Source: Sphingomonas hankookensis
GTDB lineage: Bacteria; Pseudomonadota; Alphaproteobacteria; Sphingomonadales; Sphingomonadaceae
DNA: 64,000 bases
Direction: 5' to 3'
Assembly: GCF_022664465.1 (NCBI RefSeq)
Contig: NZ_JAKREV010000007.1
Location: 1-64,000, forward strand
A program made the position numbers and the translations under genes. Positions within the stretch are counted from its first letter, which is position 1. Each line of letters starts with the position of its first letter. Below are positions 8,310 to 15,282 of this stretch, in pieces. The notes under the pieces are model-generated. The model ran no database searches, had not been told where the DNA came from, and saw only the letters and a list, made by a program, of their open reading frames with translations.

Positions 8310-9139
8310 GGGGCGTACTTGTCGCGACCGCCCTCTTGGCCGCGTCGGCCGCTCAGGCGCGCCCGGCGCTCAACCATATCTATGTCGTGCTCGATCAGGC
8401 GACGTTCGATGCGCTGCGCAGCGACCCGCAGGTCACCCGCATACTGGGACCGAGCGACGCCGGCCTGCCCGATTACGCGCGCCCCCGCGCGGACGCCGAC
8501 CGCATCTTCCTGCGCGGGCGCACCACCTATCTGGAGCTCTTCGCACCGAGGAACCGCTTCAACGAACCGATCGGGAAAGTCGGCATCGCCATCGCCGAAG
8601 ACCGTCCGCGCGATTTCGAGGCGCTGGCGAAACGGTGGCAGATCCATTGCCCAACCCGCTTCAGCCGCGCCACCGTCGCCTGGACGCGCAGCCGACCGCC
8701 GATCCCCTGGTACGACTCCGTCCAATGCGATGAGACCGCGGTCGCCAAGGACCTGTCGATCTGGGCGGTGGTCTACCAGCCCGCGTTCGGACGGTGGCAG
8801 ACGGGATCGCAAGCGACCGATCGACGAACGATGCTCGCGCCGCGCAGGAGAGCGGGTCAGGGTCAGTTCGACGTGACCGGATTGGTCCTGTCGATCCCCG
8901 CCGCGGATCATCGGCACATCGCGCGACAGCTGGCCGCGGCCGGACTCAGCCGCACCGATCGCGAGGGCCGGACAGTGCTTCGCGGCGACGGCTGGACGAT
9001 CACTCTTCAGTCCTCAAGCAACACCAGCGCCGCGATCACGGCCATTCGAATGCGGGTTCGCACGACGGAAAAGTCGATACTGCGATTGGGTAGCAGCTTG
9101 CTGAAATCTGGATGGCGTAAAGCCGCACTAAAATTTTGA
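8306..9139 (+). CDS. Secreted DUF5829-like protein
   Basis: A 277-residue protein. Its ATG overlaps the ATPase stop (ATGA), so it is the last gene of the uptake operon. It has an N-terminal signal peptide (MRGVLVATALLAASAAQA) followed by LNHIYVVLDQATFDAL, which recalls DUF5829, a family of unknown function with a glyoxalase-like start. Later segments (TYLELFAPRNRFNEPIGKVGIAIAEDRP) are compatible with a vicinal-oxygen-chelate-like fold, but no metal triad can be assigned with confidence. Being co-transcribed with metal-chelate uptake suggests a periplasmic role in handling the chelate; that is inference. Confidence 0.7.
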   Translation: MRGVLVATALLAASAAQARPALNHIYVVLDQATFDALRSDPQVTRILGPSDAGLPDYARPRADADRIFLRGRTTYLELFAPRNRFNEPIGKVGIAIAEDRPRDFEALAKRWQIHCPTRFSRATVAWTRSRPPIPWYDSVQCDETAVAKDLSIWAVVYQPAFGRWQTGSQATDRRTMLAPRRRAGQGQFDVTGLVLSIPAADHRHIARQLAAAGLSRTDREGRTVLRGDGWTITLQSSSNTSAAITAIRMRVRTTEKSILRLGSSLLKSGWRKAALKF

Positions 9140-9196
9140 CCCACAATCGGCCATTTACGCCAGATCGTGGCCGACCCGAAAGTGGACGTTCGTCAA
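9139..9196 (+). repeat. 58-bp degenerate dispersed repeat, copy 3
   Basis: ACCCA start, CGGCCATTTACG block and GGACGTTCGTCAA end, 58 bp. It begins on the last base of the stop codon of the DUF5829-like gene and aligns gap-free with the copies at 1078, 10111 and 17614. Confidence 0.65.
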
Positions 9197-9284
9197 AGCA
9201 GGATACTAAGGTCGAAACTCGGCCATCAGCAGACTGTCGAGCTTACGCTCGTTGGCGCGACATACGATCGGTTGCGGCCGGAAA

Positions 9285-9964
9285 TTAATTTTTAAGAGCG
9301 ACATATCGACTGCTACGCTGGCTACACCCAGTGCAGGCTTCTGCCTGCCATATGCCGTTTGCGCGAACTTGAAATAGCGATTTGGGCGGCTCGGCAACGC
9401 GAAGAAAGCGACTGAGATCGAGGGGCAGCGCCAGCTTGCATCTCACGCAGCGCAGCTCGAGAGTGATCTCGTCCTCAATCGCCTCGCTTAAGAGGAAAGG
9501 CCAAATCCACTCGGCCGGGATTTCCCGGCGGTCGATGTTCCCTGCATGCAGTCGCTGCTGCGGCAGCAAATTGGCGATGTCGTATCCTCGCCATACGCAT
9601 CGACGAGCCCAATTGGTCTCTGAAATCAGCGACGACATCGTGTCGGCGCGCGCTCAAGCACTTCATATCGCGCAACGTGGCCGCAGTGGAGCAGATCCGC
9701 CACACGTCGTTCAACGCTATCTTTCGCCGTGGCGGCCTTTTCGCATTTGTCGAACCGTGAACGAACGCGCCTCCCAAACTCTTTGCTCTGACCGACATAG
9801 ATCGGTGTCCCGGCGGGGTTCCCGAGCTTATCTGGGTATCTGGGGTCCCGGATCAGGTATGTGATCCATCCGCCCTCCGCCTCTGCCGCACGCGCTCGAG
9901 CAACTTCTTCGTCGACGAGAGCGGCAACGCGACGGCGTTCAGGATCGGTCTGGTAGCGCACCAC
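9285..9964 (-). pseudogene. GIY-YIG nuclease-superfamily gene, frameshifted
   Basis: The upstream part (9964-9626) encodes a GIY-YIG-like domain: WITYLIRDPRYPDKLGNPAGTPIYVGQSKEFGRRVRSRF, with the TYLI...PIYVGQS pair of strands and a basic helix. It stops at 9626 right after LERAPT. The downstream part (9638-9285) continues in another frame with SLISETNWARRCVWRGYDIANLLPQ, the expected continuation of such proteins, then a CVRC and CTGC Cys-pair region. One missing base near 9636-9640 would restore one gene of about 225 residues. The cellular role is unknown. Confidence 0.65.
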
Positions 9965-10110
9965 TGCGACAGACTAGAGGAGTGTGAGTTCAACGAATAG
10001 GTCATAACCTGCAGATCGGTCGAACGGCCGCTGCTCTTGCGTCGCCGGCCGCGCGACCTCGCTTCGCTAGGGTTTGAAAGCGAAGTTTCGCCTAATTGAT
10101 CGCCTACAAG

Positions 10111-10168
10111 ACCCATTTGCGGACGTTCGAAGTGCCATAGACCCTTCCCAACTACTGCCATTCGTTCA
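10111..10168 (+). repeat. 58-bp degenerate dispersed repeat, copy 4
   Basis: ACCCA start, GGACGTTCGAAG block and CATTCGTTCA end, 58 bp, gap-free against the copies at 1078, 9139 and 17614. The rest of the 9965-10192 gap holds nothing else recognisable. Confidence 0.65.
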
Positions 10169-10192
10169 TGTTTGATCCCGTAATGGTGTCAG

Positions 10193-11173
10193 CTATTGGC
10201 GAGTTCCCGTCGGTATCAAGCTGGCAGCTTCAGCTGCTGCGCCGTTGGCCGTTGCCTCGCCTGACAGGATGTCTTCCGCCAGCAGCATAAGTTCGTGCGC
10301 CGTCGACGAACCGACATCGGCGACCTCGACCAGCGTTAGGCCCGACGCGCGGCGGATCGCCGCATCCCAATCGGCGCGGACCGACGCCCAGTAATCCTTG
10401 GTCTTGTCCCAATACTGGTCCGCCGCCTTGATCGGGAAGTCGTTGGCGGGGACGTAGGTGTTGACGACATACTCGTGAACGAACGTCACTGACCGACCGT
10501 CCTTCGTACCGATCTTGGCGTTGTCCTGCTCGTGCACCCAGCCTGCCGGGGTCAGGACGTGACGATTGATCCCAACATAATGATCGTAAGGCGGATTACG
10601 CGTGGCGTCGCGGCGGGCGAGCGGCCGGCGGGTTTCGTCGCTGGTCCAGCGGGTCGCACCATCGTCGTAGCGCCAGCGACCGATCCCACCGTACCGAGGT
10701 GAATCATCGGTCTGCCACACGGTTTGCGACCAGGCGCCGCGCCGTTCCTTCTCGGGCACCGGACGCAGGGCCCAGCGACCCGGACCGACATAGACCAGCA
10801 CGGTCGCCGGCTGCCACGTCCAGTCCTGTCGCCAATGCTTGATGACCATCGTCTTGCCGTTGCCGTCGTTCACCACCAACAAGTGCTGGAGGACGACATG
10901 GTCCGGCGTATCAACGACCGCGCGCACCACTTCGTGCCCACCGCTGACCTTGGCCGGGTACGGTGTGTAGCCTGCGACCAATGGCGTCGTCTCGCGCATG
11001 TCGAACGTCACCTTGAAGGTGCCGGCCATCCTCAGGATCGCGGCATGGTCACGCCGCTGGTCGCCATATTGGGCGGTGACGATAGGGGTCGGGGCCGCGG
11101 CCTGAGCCAGAGCGGGCGACGTCGTCAGCGTGGCGAGGCTCATCGCGGCGAACAGGAAATAGGAATGCTTCAT
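10193..11173 (-). CDS. DUF6607 family secreted protein
   Basis: A protein of 326 residues with signal peptide MKHSYFLFAAMSLATLTTSPALA. Family blocks are RAAIL-like DHAAILRMAGTFKVTFDMRET, VIKHWRQDWTWQPATVLVYVG, WSQTVWQTDDSPRYGGIGRW and HPPYD-like NPPYDHYVGINRHVLTP. DUF6607 proteins have no known biochemistry but commonly accompany haem/iron TonB receptors, as here: the gene follows the haem receptor by 11 bp on the same strand. The ATG at 11173 is chosen because it opens the signal peptide; the upstream in-frame codons run into the receptor gene. Likely co-regulated by iron with the receptor. Confidence 0.88.
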   Translation of the reverse strand: MKHSYFLFAAMSLATLTTSPALAQAAAPTPIVTAQYGDQRRDHAAILRMAGTFKVTFDMRETTPLVAGYTPYPAKVSGGHEVVRAVVDTPDHVVLQHLLVVNDGNGKTMVIKHWRQDWTWQPATVLVYVGPGRWALRPVPEKERRGAWSQTVWQTDDSPRYGGIGRWRYDDGATRWTSDETRRPLARRDATRNPPYDHYVGINRHVLTPAGWVHEQDNAKIGTKDGRSVTFVHEYVVNTYVPANDFPIKAADQYWDKTKDYWASVRADWDAAIRRASGLTLVEVADVGSSTAHELMLLAEDILSGEATANGAAAEAASLIPTGTRQ

Positions 11174-11184
11174 CGGATCGGACC

Positions 11185-13479
11185 TCACAGGACGAGGGAC
11201 AGGGAGATGCCGGCATTGCGGCCCGGCTGTGAAAAGGCGTCGCGGATGGTCGACGTCGACGTCAGCCCGCGCACGTCGCTCCACCAGAAATAGCGCTTGT
11301 CGGTGATGTTGAAGATGCCGGCGCGGATCGTCGTCGCCTCGCGGATGCGCAGCGACGCGGTGGCACCGAACACCCAGAATCCGCCGGGTGTGAAACAGGA
11401 CGTGCCGGGCACCGCCGGCCGGGTGCCCGTCGCCGGCTGCGCCGCGACGTTGCAGCTGTTGTTGGTGTCGGACAGATCCTTGCCGGCGGAATGCGTCGCG
11501 ACGAATTCGGCACGGAACGGGCCGTCGTCAGGCTGGTAGAACAGACCGGCGACCACCTTGACCGGTTCGACGCTGTCGAGCGGCAGGGTGCCGGCGACGT
11601 CATCGGTGCGCGCCCTGCCCTTCGCATAGGAAGCGGCCGCGCGGACGCCGACGCCGATCGGCAGCCGCGCCTCGCCCCGCGCCTCCAACCCTTCGATCGT
11701 CACCCGGCCGCGGTTGATGAACTGGTAGACGGCGGGATTGGCCGCGGTGAACGCGCCGGACACCTGCACCTGATCGATGAAGTTGCGGAAGCGGCTGCTG
11801 AACGCCGTACCACTCAGCGACCAGCGCGTCCCTGTCAGGCGGATACCACCCTCGATGCTCTCGCTCGTCTCCGGCTCCAGATCGGGATTGGGGATCGAGC
11901 GATAGTTGGCGACGATATTGGCGAACCCGTTGTTGATCTGGTTCGGCTCGGGCGGCTTGAAGCCTTGCCCGTAATTGGCGAACAGCCTGATGCTATCGGT
12001 CACCCGCGCCACCGCACCCAGGCGGGGCGTAACCCGCGATCCGCTCTGTCCGCGGGGCACGAAGGTCGTGAACAACGGATCGTTCTGCGGATCGAGCCGG
12101 TAATGATCGAACCGGATCGCCGGGAACAGTGTCAGCAGGCCATCGGCAACCGCGATCTCGTCCTGCGCGAACACCCCGACCAGTTCGTAATCGGTCGTCG
12201 GAAAGGCGCGGGTCGGATAGGCTTCGCCCGCGGGCGGCACCGTGCCGCCGCGCACGCCCGTCTGGCGGGTCTTCGAATAATCGGCCCCATAAGCGAACAG
12301 GTGCGTCGCCGGGCCGGTCGTGACCCGGCTCTCAAGTTGCAGCGTGCCGCCATAGACCTCGTTGTCGAACCGGTTGATGCGGATGCGGTCGGTCCCGACC
12401 CGGTCCTCCCACCCGGTCTGCACGGTGCCGCTCTTCTGGTAATAGGCCGCGGCACGCACCCCGCTGACGAAGCCATCGCCGACATATCGATAATCGATCG
12501 TGCCACGGTTGCGCGCGGTGGTGTCGCGTGCCTGGAGCCCCAGCACCGCCGTCGCCGCCAGCGGAGCAGCAGTAACCTTGGTGATCGCGCTTAGCACGTT
12601 CGTATCCACGACGGCGTCGAACCGTTCATAGGTCAACCGCACCCGGTGCGCATCGCTCGGGCTCCAGACGAGGCGACCGAGCACCGCGTTGGAGGCGATG
12701 TCCTGCGGGTTGGGCGTCGTGCGATCGGTATTGGCGCTGTCGTTGCCGCCCTTGTTATCCAGTTCGTGGCCGTCGCGCCGCGTATAGGTGAGCATTGCCT
12801 GCAGGTCGCCTTGCCGACCGGCCACGACCAGCCCCTTGGTCCAGCTGTCGTCCGACGAATCATAGCCGACCCGGGCCCCGCCGCCGACCAGACGGCCGTC
12901 GTGCATGAAATCCTGCGGATCCTTGGTGATGAAGCTGACCGCCCCGGCCACGCCGTCGCTGCCGTACAATGCCGATGCCGGACCGCGCAGGATCTCCACC
13001 GACTTCAGCAGGTCGAGGTCGACATAATCGCCGCGCCCGACCGATTGCGCACCGAAGCTGAAGGCATCCGGCACCCGCACGCCGTCGACGGTAATCAGGA
13101 CGCGGTTGCCTTCCAGCCCGCGGATGTTGAAGCCACTGTCGCGGTCGCGACCGGTCGACGAACCCGCCGCGGTGAACCGGGCCGGTGCCCGGCGTACCGC
13201 CACGCCGGGTTCGTAACGGACCAGATCCTTGATGTCGGTAATCATCCGGTCGTCGATCGTGGCGGCATCGATCACCGAAACGGTCTGCGGCACATCCTCG
13301 ACCCGTTTCTGGCCGCGCGTCGCCGTCACGGTGACCTCGCTATCGCCGGGTGCTTGCTTCCCCCCATCGCCGGTGATCGCCGCAGGATGAACAACCGTCT
13401 GTGCCAGAGCCATGAACGGCAGGACGCAGAGGTTCAGGGCCGCGACGGCAACGCCGCGCAGCAGATATGCAGATGTCAT
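11185..13479 (-). CDS. TonB-dependent haem/haemoglobin receptor
   Basis: A 764-residue outer-membrane receptor. The signal peptide ends near FMALAQ, then the plug (VTVTATRGQKRVEDVPQTVSVIDAATI; FNIRGLEGNRVLITVDGVRVPDAFSFG; VEILRGPASALYGSDGVAGAVSFITKDP), in which DGVRVPD and YGSDGVAGAVSF are the signature of the haem/haemoglobin/transferrin receptor group. The barrel contains FANYGQGFKPPEPNQINNGFAN, corresponding to the FRAP/NPNL-type conserved region (NPDLEPETSES). The ATG at 13479 with AAGGGGAAG ahead is chosen over an in-frame ATG at 13533. A Fur-like site lies 30-55 bp upstream, shared with the divergent DUF4198 gene. Confidence 0.92.
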   Translation of the reverse strand: MTSAYLLRGVAVAALNLCVLPFMALAQTVVHPAAITGDGGKQAPGDSEVTVTATRGQKRVEDVPQTVSVIDAATIDDRMITDIKDLVRYEPGVAVRRAPARFTAAGSSTGRDRDSGFNIRGLEGNRVLITVDGVRVPDAFSFGAQSVGRGDYVDLDLLKSVEILRGPASALYGSDGVAGAVSFITKDPQDFMHDGRLVGGGARVGYDSSDDSWTKGLVVAGRQGDLQAMLTYTRRDGHELDNKGGNDSANTDRTTPNPQDIASNAVLGRLVWSPSDAHRVRLTYERFDAVVDTNVLSAITKVTAAPLAATAVLGLQARDTTARNRGTIDYRYVGDGFVSGVRAAAYYQKSGTVQTGWEDRVGTDRIRINRFDNEVYGGTLQLESRVTTGPATHLFAYGADYSKTRQTGVRGGTVPPAGEAYPTRAFPTTDYELVGVFAQDEIAVADGLLTLFPAIRFDHYRLDPQNDPLFTTFVPRGQSGSRVTPRLGAVARVTDSIRLFANYGQGFKPPEPNQINNGFANIVANYRSIPNPDLEPETSESIEGGIRLTGTRWSLSGTAFSSRFRNFIDQVQVSGAFTAANPAVYQFINRGRVTIEGLEARGEARLPIGVGVRAAASYAKGRARTDDVAGTLPLDSVEPVKVVAGLFYQPDDGPFRAEFVATHSAGKDLSDTNNSCNVAAQPATGTRPAVPGTSCFTPGGFWVFGATASLRIREATTIRAGIFNITDKRYFWWSDVRGLTSTSTIRDAFSQPGRNAGISLSLVL

Positions 13480-13507
13480 TGACGCTTCCCCTTCTCGCCA
13501 AGGTGCG

Positions 13508-13535
13508 TTAATGCGAGTCACTATCGTTAGCAAGC
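13508..13535. promoter_or_regulatory. Fur-box-like site in divergent promoter region
   Basis: Read on the minus strand, TTGCTAACGATAGTGACTCG followed by CATTAA resembles the classical Fur box (GATAATGATTCTCATT pattern) and carries TTGC/GCA-type ends. It lies between the divergent haem receptor and DUF4198 genes, where a single repressor site could control both. Resemblance only. Confidence 0.5.
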
Positions 13536-13555
13536 GTTTGATTGGAGGGACGGGG

Positions 13556-14359
13556 ATGCAACATTCGATCGGCAGGATTCGCGCGGGGTCGGCAGCGCTG
13601 GCGCTTGCCCTAGTATCGACCTCAACCGGGGCGCTGGCGCATATGCCCTACCTGTTGCCGGCCCAGTTCGACGTCGGCAGCCGGACGCAAGTAACGCTGG
13701 AAGCCTCCTTTACCGAAGACGCGTTCCGCCCCGAAGTCGCGATGCGCGACGCCCCGTTCGAAATCACCGCTCCGGACGGTCGAACCACCAGGCTGTCCCC
13801 GGCAACGTTGGCGGGCGACCGGACGATCGCGGAGGCGGCGCTGCCGGTCGACGGGATCTACCGGCTGTCGTCGGGGCAGCGCACCGGGCGTTCGGGCAAG
13901 ATGTACCGCAAGGGGGACGAGTGGGTCATGGTCGACGAAGGCGCCACGCCGCCGCCGGGCGTCGAACCGGTCGATGTGCGCAGCATGACGCTCGCCGACG
14001 CCTATGTCTTGCGCGGCCGCCCCGGTTCGCCGGGTGCGCTGGCACCGCGCGGCAAGGCGTTGGAGATCCAGCCCCTCGGCGATCCCACGGCGCTCGCCCC
14101 GGGCAGGGCAGCCCGGTTCGCGATCCTCTACGACGGCAAGCCGCTGCCGGGGCAGCAGGTAACACTGTTCCGCGAGGCGGGCCTGTATGACGGTCGCAAG
14201 CAGGCCGGCACGGCGACCAGCGACGGTGCCGGGATCGTGACGCTGACACCGCCCGATCCCGGGCGATACCTGCTGCTCGTCCGCTATCGAACCGCCACGC
14301 CGCACGCCGCAGGCGGATACGCCATTTTCACGACGACGCTCGCCTTCGAGGCGGGGTGA
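13556..14359 (+). CDS. DUF4198 domain periplasmic protein
   Basis: A 267-residue protein with signal peptide ending GALAHMPYLLP, a PHMPYLLP-like beginning typical of DUF4198/NikM-like periplasmic proteins. Later blocks LEIQPLGDPTALAPGRAARFAILYDGKPLPGQQVTLFRE and TSDGAGIVTLTPPDPGRYLLLVRYR form Ig-like beta modules. GGAGG sits 7 nt before the ATG at 13556. Family members accompany metal (nickel, cobalt, iron) uptake. Here the gene is divergent from the haem receptor with a Fur-like site between and leads a three-gene set with two small unknown proteins. Confidence 0.85.
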   Translation: MQHSIGRIRAGSAALALALVSTSTGALAHMPYLLPAQFDVGSRTQVTLEASFTEDAFRPEVAMRDAPFEITAPDGRTTRLSPATLAGDRTIAEAALPVDGIYRLSSGQRTGRSGKMYRKGDEWVMVDEGATPPPGVEPVDVRSMTLADAYVLRGRPGSPGALAPRGKALEIQPLGDPTALAPGRAARFAILYDGKPLPGQQVTLFREAGLYDGRKQAGTATSDGAGIVTLTPPDPGRYLLLVRYRTATPHAAGGYAIFTTTLAFEAG

Positions 14360-14368
14360 GGAACCGAC

Positions 14369-14833
14369 ATGGCCTTCATGGAACGTATCGAGCAACCCGA
14401 CACCGACGGCGAACTGGTCGTCGTGCGGTTGCTGCGGCATTATCGCGGCGTCCATGATCGCGATGAAGGCGGTGGTGCGCTGGCCAGCCTCGTCGCGCTG
14501 GGTCAGAAGCTGCGCCTTCCCCCGGCCGGCAGCGTGGCGTTGGCCAGCGTCTTCCAGCTTACCGAGGCGGTGCTGGGGCGAAGCCTCGTCACCGAATGCT
14601 GCTGTTCCTGCGACTACAGCGCGGACGAGCGTGCCGTCATCTGCCTCCTGGGTGCCCGCCTGCCGTGCATCGCCGGAACCGGTACCGTCGAGATACCCCA
14701 TGGCCTGCCCGGGGCATTGGCATGGGCCATCCTGAGCGTCCGGTCGCTGTGCGGCACGATCCTCTCGCTACCCGCCCGCCCGTTGCCGGTCGGCGATCCG
14801 GGTTGCCCGTTCCACCACCCTGCCGGCGCGTGA
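14369..14833 (+). CDS. Cys-rich protein of unknown function in the haem block
   Basis: A protein of 154 residues, 9 bp after the DUF4198 gene. Not recognised. A cluster CCCSC at residues 77-81 is followed by Cys92 and Cys100 and a C-terminal PGCPFHH, a pattern that could bind a metal or FeS cluster. There is no signal peptide or clear membrane segment, although residues 110-140 are hydrophobic. Its end overlaps a possible GTG start of the next gene. A role linked to iron or haem handling is inferred from position only. Confidence 0.65.
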   Translation: MAFMERIEQPDTDGELVVVRLLRHYRGVHDRDEGGGALASLVALGQKLRLPPAGSVALASVFQLTEAVLGRSLVTECCCSCDYSADERAVICLLGARLPCIAGTGTVEIPHGLPGALAWAILSVRSLCGTILSLPARPLPVGDPGCPFHHPAGA

Positions 14834-14838
14834 CGGCG

Positions 14839-15252
14839 ATGGCGGCGCTCTACGACTATTTCGACCGGCACGTCCGCGACATGGCCCATGACGACATCTT
14901 CGTCCTGTCCGCCGTCCGGACATGGGTCTTCGCGGTCCGCAACGCGCGCTGTGCGCAGGCGATGCTGCGCAGCGGCTTCACCGCCCGCCGCGTCGGCGAC
15001 GCCCTGTTGCCGTTCCTGTGCTCGATGACACTTCTCGACCACTATGGCTATGGTACGATGCGCTTCGCTGACGTCCGCTATCCGAACGTCAGCGACGACG
15101 AGGCGCGCGTCCTGGCGCTGTTCGGCGCGGCACGGGTGAGCGATCCGGGGCTGATCCGGATCGCCACCAGCCTAGTAAGCGACGATATGGCCCTGCAACT
15201 GGCGGGTGCCGCCGGAAAAGTCGCCGCCGCGATGTTACCGGCAGGATCGTGA
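14839..15252 (+). CDS. Hypothetical protein, partner of the Cys-rich protein
   Basis: A protein of 137 residues, mostly helical by composition, starting MAALYDYFDRHVRDMAHDDIFVLSAVRTWVFAVRNARC. Not recognised. An in-frame GTG at 14830 overlapping the preceding stop (GTGA) is an alternative start. It is convergent with the siderophore receptor gene, with only about 30 bp between. Coupling to the preceding gene suggests the two products act together. Confidence 0.65.
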   Translation: MAALYDYFDRHVRDMAHDDIFVLSAVRTWVFAVRNARCAQAMLRSGFTARRVGDALLPFLCSMTLLDHYGYGTMRFADVRYPNVSDDEARVLALFGAARVSDPGLIRIATSLVSDDMALQLAGAAGKVAAAMLPAGS

Positions 15253-15282
15253 GCGAACCGACCCTGCCGTTTCAGGCGCCGG

